Origin: Tychonema sp. LEGE 06208
Lineage (GTDB): Bacteria > Cyanobacteriota > Cyanobacteriia > Cyanobacteriales > Microcoleaceae
Direction of reading: 5' to 3'
Length of the DNA stretch: 64,000 nucleotides
Assembly: GCF_015207505.1 (NCBI RefSeq)
Contig: NZ_JADEWT010000004.1
Span: forward strand, 1-64,000
Each line of letters opens with the position of its first letter. Within the stretch, counting starts at the first letter, position 1. The notes beneath the pieces are model-generated. The model searched no databases. It had not been told where the DNA came from and saw nothing but the letters and a program-made list of their open reading frames with translations. A program made the translations under genes and the position numbers. This document shows, in pieces, positions 17,165-25,641 of the stretch.

Positions 17165-17400
17165 TGAAAGAATACTGAATTTAACTCAAGGAAAGAAGAA
17201 ATAGGTAGAGATTCTTAATGTGCGCTACCAGGCAGATTCTGGTAACGAGACACGAGCAGGGTAAAAAGGCTGGTAATAATAAATCACGATCTCCCGAAAT
17301 CCCCTTTCTTAAAAGATAATTTGATGCTTTCTTGACCCCTTAACAAAGAAAATGTTTGACGGTTGTTTGCTCCCTTTGTCAAGGGAGATAGGAGTAAGAT
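17165..17400. other. Intergenic region in the ABC exporter locus
   Basis: 236 bp between the ATPase stop and the permease start. It contains a remnant of the common cyanobacterial palindrome (tcccgaaatcccctttctta and, 90 bp on, ctccctttgtcaagggaga). The separation means the permease may have its own promoter. Confidence 0.5.
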
Positions 17401-18381
17401 CTACACTTTACCCGTGCGAAAAACTCGACCGATTACCTCTTCAATTGGCGGATCGGTAACACTCAAATCGATAACTTCTAATTCTGCTAAAATCTTCGAC
17501 ACGCTTACCGTCAGTTCCTCCCTTTTTACCAAAAACCGCACGGAATTACCTTCAATTGATTCTACCTCGCCGTAACCAAAAGCGCTATCTTTGGCCAAGG
17601 GTTCGGCTAATTTTACTTGAACTTCCCGATAAGGTGCAAACCTGTCGAGCAATCCGTCCAAACTGCCATCATAAACTAATTGCCCTTCATGGATTAACAA
17701 AACGCGCTTGCACAAAGCAGTAATATCAGCCATGTAGTGACTTGTCAAAAGTACCGTTGCTTGATAGCGCTCGTTATATTCCCGGAGAAATTGCCTGACG
17801 CTAAACTGTGCGTTGATATCCAAACCTAAAGTCGGTTCATCTAAAAATAATACCTCCGGCTGGTGCAGCAAGGCAGCCATGAATTCTGCTTTCATGCGTT
17901 CGCCCAAAGATAGCTTTCGCACTGCTTGATTTAACTTGCCTTCTAGTGACAGCATTTCTGTCAATTCTCCGACTCGCCGCCGATAATCTGCATCGGAAAT
18001 TCCATAGACAGCGGCGTTGATTCGCAGAGAATCGAGCACTGGTAAATCCCAAATTAACTGTTGTTTCTGCCCCATCACTAAGGTAATTTTTTGCAGAAAA
18101 TCTGCTTGGCGGCGGAAGGGAGTGCGATCGCACACTGTCACTGTACCATCAGAGGGATAAATTAAACCAGTCAGCATTTTCAGCGTCGTAGTTTTGCCCG
18201 CACCGTTAGCGCCGAGAAACCCCACCACTTCTCCGGGTTCAATACTGAAAGAAACGCCGTCAACTGCTTTGATATTGCGGTAAGTGCGGTTAAAAAAGTG
18301 CTGGACTGTTCCCTTAAGTCCCGGTTGTTTAATCGCTACTGGATAAACTTTGCTCAAGTCTTCTACAAAGATAATTGACAT
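17401..18381 (-). CDS. ABC transporter ATP-binding protein (COG4586 type)
   Basis: 326 residues. Walker A GANGAGKT at 57-64, signature LSLGERMKAE at about 155-164, Walker B VLFLDEPTLGLD, and the H-loop TSHYMADI. The C-terminal extension of about 90 residues after the nucleotide-binding domain is typical of ABC-2 exporter ATPases. The N-terminal GLKGTVQHFFNRTYRNIKAVDG insertion before Walker A is a mark of the COG4586 subgroup. It pairs with the permease downstream; exported substrate unknown. Confidence 0.93.
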   Translation of the reverse strand: MSIIFVEDLSKVYPVAIKQPGLKGTVQHFFNRTYRNIKAVDGVSFSIEPGEVVGFLGANGAGKTTTLKMLTGLIYPSDGTVTVCDRTPFRRQADFLQKITLVMGQKQQLIWDLPVLDSLRINAAVYGISDADYRRRVGELTEMLSLEGKLNQAVRKLSLGERMKAEFMAALLHQPEVLFLDEPTLGLDINAQFSVRQFLREYNERYQATVLLTSHYMADITALCKRVLLIHEGQLVYDGSLDGLLDRFAPYREVQVKLAEPLAKDSAFGYGEVESIEGNSVRFLVKREELTVSVSKILAELEVIDLSVTDPPIEEVIGRVFRTGKV

Positions 18382-18384
18382 CGG

Positions 18385-18421
18385 CTTTAATTTTAACTTT
18401 AATTTTAACTTTTATTTTAAT
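18385..18421. repeat. A/T-rich direct repeat in the divergent promoter region
   Basis: Three to four copies of aattttaacttt between the ABC ATPase start and the RTX gene. It causes an NFNFNFNF peptide in the upstream extension of the RTX frame, which argues that the extension is not translated. Confidence 0.75.
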
Positions 18422-18496
18422 CTGCGATTTTGCGATCGGCTGTGCCAAGATGGAAATAATTGTCAGATATCCATTAATCGCAAAAAATTTACAACT

Positions 18497-19306
18497 ATGG
18501 TACTCACTCCCGATCGTTCACGCATCTCTCGTTTGGTAGGAGACAATTCTCCTGAAAATATTACACTTGTACCGGGACAACTTGCTAGTTTTTCTGGGGG
18601 AGTTTGGATGCTGGGCGGCAATGATACTGTCACGGGTTCATCGGATGCAGAACGGATTTTCGGCAACGATGGTAAGGACAGTCTGTCAGGCGGGCCCGGC
18701 AATGATTCTATTTACGGCGGCAAAGGTGATGACGATATTTTGGGAAAAAGTGGGAATGATGTTTTGACAGGGGATAGAAATAGCGATTTTATTGATGGCG
18801 GTGTGGGAAATGATTTGCTGCGCGGCGGTCAAGGTGTTGATTTGTTAGTTGGCGGTGATGGTAACGATACTTTAATTGGCGACAGAGATGTGGATATTTA
18901 CAAAGGAGGTGCGGGGAGAGATGTTTTTGTTTTTCGAGTCGATCAAGCGGGAATGGGAGTAGGGGGAATAGAAGTTCCTGATGCAGTAATTGTGGACTTT
19001 GATAAGTCGAATGATTCTATCGGACTTAGTGTGGATTTTAGCACTACTCTTGTCTTCTTGGAACAGACAAGTTATAGCTTGGACGATCCGAGACTGCTGC
19101 TGCTAAATCCTGGAACTATAACGGGGGGAATGAGTTTGTTAGCCAAGGGCGGTATCTCGCAGGAAAGTCTCGATCCAGACGGCAACGGGCGCGTGGAAGC
19201 TACTAATATTAGATTTGGTTCTAATCAGGCTTTGTTGGGTACTGTGCTGAATGTAACGCCTGCTGATTTAACCGGCCGTTTGATTAATGCTAGTTCTCTG
19301 CTGTAA
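18497..19306 (+). CDS. Hemolysin-type calcium-binding (RTX) repeat protein
   Basis: 269 residues from ATG 18497. Residues about 35-150 contain RTX nonapeptides GGxGxDxUx (GGPGNDSIYGGKGDDDI, GGDGNDTL), which bind calcium in a beta-roll, usually after type I secretion. The tail holds VDFDKSNDSIGLSVDF and ends QALLGTVLNVTPADLTGR, a motif shared with the larger RTX protein at 58703. No N-terminal signal peptide, consistent with a C-terminal secretion signal. Secreted role not known. Confidence 0.88.
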   Translation: MVLTPDRSRISRLVGDNSPENITLVPGQLASFSGGVWMLGGNDTVTGSSDAERIFGNDGKDSLSGGPGNDSIYGGKGDDDILGKSGNDVLTGDRNSDFIDGGVGNDLLRGGQGVDLLVGGDGNDTLIGDRDVDIYKGGAGRDVFVFRVDQAGMGVGGIEVPDAVIVDFDKSNDSIGLSVDFSTTLVFLEQTSYSLDDPRLLLLNPGTITGGMSLLAKGGISQESLDPDGNGRVEATNIRFGSNQALLGTVLNVTPADLTGRLINASSLL

Positions 19307-19347
19307 TTTGTAGGTCTGGGGTGCGAATTACGCACCTTACTAAGGAT

Positions 19348-20382
19348 CTAACTTACTGTCAAAACTGCGCGATAGCGCACTTTATTGTCGCGGACTTTCT
19401 GGATTGCTTCATTCGCTTGTGCGATCGCAAAAACTTCGACAATCGGCTCAATTCCAAACTTCTCTGAAACTGACAGCATTTCATGAATCATAGCGCGACC
19501 GCCGATCGGAGAAGCCGTAATTCGGCGGCGCTTCGCCAGCAGCGAAAATAACGGAATACTCAAAGGTGCGTCGGGAACTCCCACAAAAGCCAGGGCACCG
19601 TCAGAATCGAGAAAATCAATGTAGGGAACCCAATCCAAAGCAGCAGGAACAGTGCTCAACAAAATATCTAATTTACTGCTAGGCGGTTGAGGAACTTCGC
19701 CTTTTCCTACTACAATAGCTTCGTCCGCCCCCATTTTATGGGCAAATTCTGCCTTATCTTGGGAAGTAGTAAAAACTGTAACGCGGTTGCCTAATTTTTT
19801 AGCAAATTGCACGGCCAGATGTCCCAAACCGCCGATGCCGAGAATGCCGATTTCTTGCCCAGAACTCATTCCCGCGTTTCGCAAACCGGCGTAAACAGTA
19901 GTTCCGCCACACAGCAACGGCCCGGCTACTTTGGAATCGATGCCTTTGGGAATAGGAAAAGCAAAGCGGGAATCTACCATTAAATAATCGGCTAAACCGC
20001 CGGGCCCTGTAACAATTAATCCCTGGTTTTCATCGCAGAGATTTTCGTTACCGCGCAAGCAGTCGCGACAATGCAAGCAAGACGACCTTTGCCAGCCGAC
20101 ACCAACGCGATCGCCTACTTTTAAATGAGTCACTTGCGACCCTATTTCTGCCACTTCTCCGATAACTTCGTGACCGGGAACCAGGGGATATTTTGATTGA
20201 CCCCAATCGTTGTCAATCATGTGCAAATCCGAGTGACAGATGCCACAAATTAACACTTTTATTAGACATTCGTGCACCTTGGGCGCTGCGACATCAAATT
20301 TGTATTCTTCAAGCAACCCGCCTGCTTTTTTTGCTGCTAATGCTGTGATTTGCATGGTGATATTTTCTGGTTTTTTTGTCAT
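19348..20382 (-). CDS. Zinc-dependent NAD(P)H alcohol/aldehyde reductase (CAD/YahK type)
   Basis: 344 residues of the medium-chain dehydrogenase superfamily. Catalytic zinc ligands Cys49 (GICHSD) and His71-Glu72 (PGHEVIGEV), structural zinc Cys102, 105, 108 and 116 (SSCLHCRDCLRGNENLC), and the cofactor loop LGIGGLGH at about 180-187 are present. The family reduces a broad range of aldehydes using NADPH; the substrate here is not defined. Met10 (MQITALAAKK) is an alternative start. Confidence 0.92.
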   Translation of the reverse strand: MTKKPENITMQITALAAKKAGGLLEEYKFDVAAPKVHECLIKVLICGICHSDLHMIDNDWGQSKYPLVPGHEVIGEVAEIGSQVTHLKVGDRVGVGWQRSSCLHCRDCLRGNENLCDENQGLIVTGPGGLADYLMVDSRFAFPIPKGIDSKVAGPLLCGGTTVYAGLRNAGMSSGQEIGILGIGGLGHLAVQFAKKLGNRVTVFTTSQDKAEFAHKMGADEAIVVGKGEVPQPPSSKLDILLSTVPAALDWVPYIDFLDSDGALAFVGVPDAPLSIPLFSLLAKRRRITASPIGGRAMIHEMLSVSEKFGIEPIVEVFAIAQANEAIQKVRDNKVRYRAVLTVS

Positions 20383-20855
20383 TATAATAGTATTTGGTCT
20401 GGTTGAACCGTCTATTTTTTGAGAAATTTAAATTTAATAACTCAAACTATCTGCCACACTCCTCTCTCCCGAAGCAGAGAGGTCAACAGAGGCTTTTTTT
20501 CGCCCCTGAAGCGCGATCGGGTTCTGCCTGCTGACAAGCACTAATAACGTTCGTGGGGGACAGCACTAATAATTAATATAGCCTTTCTCAAAAAGGTACA
20601 GGCCTAGATTGAAGGATTGAAGGATTGAAAGATTGCGCGATCGCTCATCGAAAGTGAAAACTGCTATGACTAATGACCAATGACGAATGACTAACCTTCG
20701 ACTTCGCTCTTCGGCTAAAATAACTAATAACTAATAACTAATAACTAATAACTAATAACTAATAACTAATAACTAATAACTAATAACTAATAACTAATAA
20801 CTAATAACTAATAACTAATAACTAATAACTAATAACTAATAACTAATAACCATGA
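20383..20855. repeat. Repeat-filled intergenic region with an actaata STRR
   Basis: No gene. 20719-20851 is about nineteen copies of the heptamer ctaataa. Just before it, 20665-20718 (gaccaatgacgaatgacta, ccttcgacttcgc) is a dispersed block repeated at 23457-23500. The tract lies directly beyond the stop of the dehydrogenase at 20856. Confidence 0.9.
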
Positions 20856-21650
20856 CTAATTACCCATGAATAATTGCATCAAACCGGGGAATAATCGATA
20901 GGCTTCCGATGCAAAGAAAGCTGGGCCGACGGTAACTTCTGCACGCTGATTCTTTACAGCATCCCAGATTGCTTTAGCAATATCTTCCGGCTGAGAAGCC
21001 CAGTTTGATTTCAACATTTCGGTCATTTGTTGGCGGCGCAATTCGACTGCTGGTTCGTCTCGATCGCGAAATTGAGCTCTTTCCAAAAAATCGCTGTCGA
21101 TCAAACCCGGATGTACGGCACAAACGTGAATGCCTCGGGGCGCTAATTCCAATCGCAAAGTTTCTGTTAAACCGGTTACTGCATATTTGCTGGCGCAATA
21201 AGCGGTCATTTGAGGCAAGGGCATTTTGCCGCCTATGGAACCAACATTGACGATTGTACCCGTTTTGCGATCGAGAAAATGTGGTAAAAGTTCTTGAATT
21301 GTGTTAACGCAGCCCCAAAAATTGGTATTCATTAATTGCTGCCAATCTTCGGAGGTGGTTTGCTCGATCGCCCCCGCGAGACAAATCCCGGCATTATTCA
21401 CCAAAACATCAATGTTTCCGCAAGTATCTAGGGCTTTTTGGACGATCGCCCGCACTTGTTGAATGTCGCCCACATCCCCCGCAATAGGGAAAGCGGAAGT
21501 GCCTTCACGCTGCACCTGAGCCGCTGCTGCTGCCAATCTCTCTGGCTCGCGAGCCACCATCACTACATCGTAACCTTTGCTGGCAAATAACAGTGCCGTT
21601 GCTTTGCCGCTTCCTTGAGAAGCGCCTGTAATCAAAACTGTAGGAGCCAT
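20856..21650 (-). CDS. Short-chain dehydrogenase/reductase
   Basis: 264 residues, classical SDR: TGASQGSG at 8-15 (the usual TGASxGIG varies at the sixth position), NNAG at 85-88, and the catalytic Ser138, Tyr151, Lys155 (NVGSIGG, YCASK). The arginine at VAREPERL (33) suggests NADP. The C-terminal FFASEAYRLFPGLMQLFMG is hydrophobic, as in retinol-dehydrogenase-like SDRs. Substrate unknown. Confidence 0.9.
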   Translation of the reverse strand: MAPTVLITGASQGSGKATALLFASKGYDVVMVAREPERLAAAAAQVQREGTSAFPIAGDVGDIQQVRAIVQKALDTCGNIDVLVNNAGICLAGAIEQTTSEDWQQLMNTNFWGCVNTIQELLPHFLDRKTGTIVNVGSIGGKMPLPQMTAYCASKYAVTGLTETLRLELAPRGIHVCAVHPGLIDSDFLERAQFRDRDEPAVELRRQQMTEMLKSNWASQPEDIAKAIWDAVKNQRAEVTVGPAFFASEAYRLFPGLMQLFMGN

Positions 21651-22095
21651 AGATAGTTATACTTTGTAAGATAAATTCCGGTTCAACCGGAATGACTGTT
21701 GACTGTTGACTGTTGGCTGTTGACTGTTGGAACAATACCGATGCAACTAAAAACGAAATGATTCGGACTTGTGTGATGTTGAATTTTGTAGGGGCGGGTT
21801 CGCCAACAATAATTGCCCACAATCTACAATCTCATAAACCCGCCCTGCCCTGCGGTATTGAAACTATAGCAGATTTAAGGTTATTTTAGGCGCGCTCTAG
21901 ATTGTTGTTTTTGATTGTGGTAATTTTTAAGGATTGGCGATGGGCTTTTTTTTAACGAACCGCGAAGGCGCAAAGAACGCGAAGAAAGAGAGGAGAAGGT
22001 AAGATAAAATTAAAAGTTATGATTGGCTGCACAGATTGGGATCTAGATTTTACTAATTACCAATTACCAATTCCCCATTACCAATTCTCGAAAAA
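21651..22095. repeat. Intergenic region with STRR fragments and half of a fold-back repeat
   Basis: No gene. 21690-21730 holds tgactgt/tggctgt heptamers. 21956-21998 (aacgaaccgcgaaggcgcaa) is one arm of the fold-back repeat found complete at 29766-29858. 22050-22090 holds taccaat-type repeats immediately before the EamA gene. Confidence 0.75.
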
Positions 22096-23022
22096 ATGAA
22101 TTTTCCGAAACAACCGCAGAATTGGTCGATCGCCCTATTGTTAATTATCGGCGTTTTGGCAGTCTCAACTTCTTCGATTTTAATTCGGCTGGCGAACATG
22201 GAAGCAGGCGCGGGCGGCCTCGGTTTCAGTCTGATCCTCGCCGCTTCTCGCTTGAGTTTGTCTTCCTTAATTCTGCTTCCGGCTTGGCAGAAAATTCAGT
22301 GGAATTCTTTGCAACCGGGAGCTCGGCGCTATGCTGCGGCGGCTGGTTTGTGTCTCGCCCTGCACTTTGCTCTCTGGATTACCTCACTTTCTTATACTTC
22401 GATTGCGGCTTCGACAGCCCTCGTCACCACAACTCCGGTTTGGATAGCGCTGTTGTCGCGCTTCTGGTTTGGCGAAAAACTCACCAAAATGTCGATCGCT
22501 GGCATTACTATAGCCCTTGCAGGGGGAATGGCGATCGCCCTGGGGAGTGCGGGCGCAGAAAGTGCCGGCAGCAGTAAACTCCTAGGCGATTTCCTGGCTC
22601 TGGCTGGTTCCTGGGCTGTCAGCTTGTACCTGCTGTTGGGGCGCGAAGCTCAGCGGCGGGGACTGGGAATTGGCGGTTATATCGCGATCGCCTATACTGT
22701 TAGTGCGATCGTCCTGCTGCCTCTCCCCCTCGCCTTGGGCACCCGTTATACCGATTATTCGCACATTGTATATTTTTATATTTTGTTGACGGCTGTCTTG
22801 CCTCAATTAATCGGCCACACCATTTTAAACTGGGCCGTAGTGCAAATTTCCCCAACTATAGTAACTCTTGCCGTATTGTTTGAACCAGTAGCGGCGAGTT
22901 TTTTGGGTTATTTGCTGTTTCGGGAAGTGCCCGCGCTGGCGGTACTCGCAGGTGCTGCGATACTGCTATTTGGCGTAGCAACCGCTACAGTCGGAGCAAA
23001 AAAAAGCACAGTCAACAGTTAA
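22096..23022 (+). CDS. EamA-family (DMT) transporter
   Basis: 308 residues with ten predicted membrane helices in two EamA repeats (about 13-145 and 160-300), of the drug/metabolite transporter superfamily. Recognisable segments are ASTSSILIRLANMEAG near the N-terminus and TILNWAVVQISPTIVTLAVL with EPV in the second repeat. Substrate not predictable; amino acids, nucleosides or metabolites are typical. The leader is made of short repeats. Confidence 0.9.
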   Translation: MNFPKQPQNWSIALLLIIGVLAVSTSSILIRLANMEAGAGGLGFSLILAASRLSLSSLILLPAWQKIQWNSLQPGARRYAAAAGLCLALHFALWITSLSYTSIAASTALVTTTPVWIALLSRFWFGEKLTKMSIAGITIALAGGMAIALGSAGAESAGSSKLLGDFLALAGSWAVSLYLLLGREAQRRGLGIGGYIAIAYTVSAIVLLPLPLALGTRYTDYSHIVYFYILLTAVLPQLIGHTILNWAVVQISPTIVTLAVLFEPVAASFLGYLLFREVPALAVLAGAAILLFGVATATVGAKKSTVNS

Positions 23023-23568
23023 GAATTCTCAGCCTTGCCACTACAGTTGGCGTGAGTCAGAATAAAAAAGATTAGAGCTACAAAATACAAATCAGTGGGG
23101 AGCATATCAAGGAGTTTCCACAGTTTATAGCAAACAGCATACAGGTTGATAGTTACCTCGGACTTACGCGCGAGGAGATTGCCAGCGAGGGCAATTAATT
23201 TTTCCTTTCCCTCCTACAAGGGCTTGTGATTAATCACATTTTGGATTTTTCGTTTACCGACTAGCTCGCATTGGGTTAAAAAAAACTAAAAAACCCAGAA
23301 AATGGGTGGGTTTTAACCGACTTACACGCCTGCTCTCAGGGAATAAATTCCCTGGCAGAATTGGTTGGTAGTGCGGACTAAAGTCCGCAATCCGGGAACG
23401 GAATTTAGTCTGCACTAGGAACCTTTTTTGTTACGATCGTAGACCGAACGTGATATGACCAATGACGAATGACTAGCCTTCGACTTCGCGAGCAGCTAAA
23501 ATGACTAATGACTAATGACTAATAATTAATGACTAATAATATTTGGGTGCATTTCGGAGAATAAAATT
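23023..23568. repeat. Gene-free region with palindromes and STRR
   Basis: 546 bp with no credible frame. Contents: the palindrome tgtgattaatcaca (23225-23238); a terminator-like aaaaaccca/tgggtttt stem (23288-23314); a gtgcggacta/aagtccgc dispersed repeat (23370-23410); the block shared with 20665; and actaatg heptamers (23500-23545) leading to the Hpt gene. Confidence 0.65.
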
Positions 23569-24423
23569 ATGCTGCCAGAACAATTACAGCGGGTCATCGG
23601 CTACTTTCTAGAAGAAGCCACAGAACACATCCAAATCATCGAACAAGGCTTGCTTGGCCTGCAAAACACTGTGCAAGCTCCCCAAAGAATACACCAGCTC
23701 ATCCGAGCCTCGCACTCGATCAAAGGGGGAGCTGCTATGCTCGGATTTAGCAGCATTCAGCGAATTGCCCATCGCTTGGAGGATTATTTAAAAGTGCTTA
23801 GAGAATGTCCGATCGCCGTTGATAACAGGCTGCAATCGCTGTTAACTGAAGTATCTGATATTTTAGCAGCCCTCATGCACAAGGTTTCTAAATTTTTTGG
23901 CCTCAACCACGAAGATGCAAATCAAATGCTCTCCCTCGCTGAACCGGTTTTTGACGAACTCGACGCTTATTTGAGAGTGCTGATTCCGACTCGCCTGACT
24001 GTGAGAGTTACTACCGACGAACACATTCACATTTTCTCCGGTTACTGCACATCATTGGATGAATTTTCCTCCGCCATTGCGTCGCGCGTCGGTTTGCTCC
24101 GAGGTACTATTACTCGCCACGAGCAAGAAGGCGATGGCCTTCGCCTTTATCTTGACATTTACCTGCCTCCTTACACCAGGATCGAAAACATCCGCCAAGC
24201 TGTCGAACTCTCGGGCGCTATTATCGGGACTTTTCAGACTCAGCGAGACTTTTCGTTACTGGTGACGGATTATCCGCTTTACCCAAGTGCGATCGAGCCT
24301 CCCGCAATTTGCAACGGATGTCGCTACTATTACGGCAGAAGCGACGGCGGCCATGCGCTCAACTGCACGATCCATCCCCGCGGCCCGGAAGATGAAGATT
24401 GTCGCGATCGCGAACCAGAATAA
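23569..24423 (+). CDS. Hpt-domain phosphotransfer protein with a C-terminal cysteine motif
   Basis: 284 residues. Residues about 5-110 are a histidine phosphotransfer domain with phospho-accepting His49 in SHSIKGGAAMLGF. Residues about 150-230 form an alpha/beta domain (LTVRVTTDEHIHIFSG). The end, PPAICNGCRYYYGRSDGGHALNCTIHPRGP, has three cysteines and two histidines and may bind a metal. It probably passes phosphate between a hybrid kinase and a response regulator; no partner is adjacent. Confidence 0.85.
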   Translation: MLPEQLQRVIGYFLEEATEHIQIIEQGLLGLQNTVQAPQRIHQLIRASHSIKGGAAMLGFSSIQRIAHRLEDYLKVLRECPIAVDNRLQSLLTEVSDILAALMHKVSKFFGLNHEDANQMLSLAEPVFDELDAYLRVLIPTRLTVRVTTDEHIHIFSGYCTSLDEFSSAIASRVGLLRGTITRHEQEGDGLRLYLDIYLPPYTRIENIRQAVELSGAIIGTFQTQRDFSLLVTDYPLYPSAIEPPAICNGCRYYYGRSDGGHALNCTIHPRGPEDEDCRDREPE

Positions 24424-24631
24424 GGATTATAAAAATCAGATTGCGAACCAGGATTAGCCACCAAGGAATATTTTAGAAAAAATCAATATTCTCCATCAAA
24501 CTTTTGATATAGCTCGCTATCAAATTCTTCTTTCTTCCTTGTTAATGCTATCAAATGCCAAGTTCTTTCTTCTTCCTTATTCCTTCTTCCTGATGACGTT
24601 GTACGGAAAGCTCGCGGGGGACAGGACTAAT

Positions 24632-24714
24632 ACTAATGACTAATGACTAATGACTGATGACTGATGATTAATGATTAATGACTTCTTCCTTCTTCCTTCT
24701 TCCTTCTTCTAAAA
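24632..24714. repeat. STRR tracts forming the 3' end of the next gene
   Basis: actaatg heptamers are followed by four units of cttcttc. On the reverse strand this codes the last residues and the stop of the gene at 24668. Confidence 0.85.
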
Positions 24715-25057
24715 TCCCCCTGAAAGCTGATATCACAACTTTAATTAATTGCATCATGCTGGAAGGATGCGCCACTGCCCAGATATTGATAGTCAGACAA
24801 GCGATCGCCATAGCTAGCAAGATGTATGTCGGAGGCATTACAACCCCGATCGCGAACCAGGTAAAAACGTGAAATAACATTGCGGCAGCCCAAAATCCAG
24901 CCACAACAGCAGACGCCCAAACTTGCATTCGAGGTCGGTTTAGTCCGATCAAAATCCCTGTTTGCAAAGTAGTCAGCAAGTTTGCCGGAACTAAAAAAGC
25001 ACAGATACCTATGCAGTAGGTATGGGAAAACTGAGTAGCTGTATTGAAGTCGAGCAT
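24668..25057 (-). CDS. Membrane protein of unknown function
   Basis: 129 residues with three hydrophobic segments (CIGICAFLVPANLLTTL, VVAGFWAAAMLFHVF, YILLAMAIACLTINIW). The last fifteen residues (LEEGRRKKEEVINH) are encoded by the repeat tract at 24668-24714, so the natural C-terminus has probably been replaced by read-through into an STRR. Function not recognised. Confidence 0.65.
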   Translation of the reverse strand: MLDFNTATQFSHTYCIGICAFLVPANLLTTLQTGILIGLNRPRMQVWASAVVAGFWAAAMLFHVFTWFAIGVVMPPTYILLAMAIACLTINIWAVAHPSSMMQLIKVVISAFRGILEEGRRKKEEVINH

Positions 25058-25641
25058 TAGTCTAATTGTCGGGCCTGTTGGATATACTTAAAGAGCTTAA
25101 CGTAACTTGACTTTCAGCTCCTGTCATCATTAGCTTAACTTAATATTTTCCTCCCAGGGCCGGTCGGAAGACACATCTCTCTCTCCCCGTTCCAGCGAGC
25201 CATATTTTACCACAAAATTAACTTTGTGGAAAATTATTAAAAGTTCTTGAAGAATAGTAAGAAGTGCTGGCATAATTAACAGGGGGGATCGATCGCAACT
25301 GAAGAGCCAAGTCTGCAAAAATATCTAGAATGCCCGGGCCGGTAGAGCAGCAACACAACTGCTGGTTGATTTTTGACTAGATCGTTTTCGACTAGCGGAC
25401 GCTCGGATGATTAATTGCTAGGGTCAGTCAAGGAATCGAGCCGTTACGCGATCGAACACTTCTGGAGATGATTGCAAAGCCCATTTTCTAGCAACTACCA
25501 AGGTAACGCCCGACAAATTATAGTAGGGGCTCCCCTCACCAACAAATCAATCCACCAGTCTAGAGATATCAACCCGCCCCCACGACTCAAATCTCAAATC
25601 TATAGAACCCTCTCAAAATTTTACAGAACCAAATAGAGAAA
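25058..25641. other. Gene-free stretch before the phytochrome gene
   Basis: 584 bp. A 62-codon reverse frame (25130-25318) is not protein-like. Around 25522-25580 are degenerate gtaggggc and cccgcccc pieces of dispersed repeats. No clear promoter or terminator. Confidence 0.5.

Noticed and set aside
25340-25400. tRNA-like stretch (ggccggtagagcagc)
   Set aside because: No acceptor stem or matching anticodon arm could be folded.
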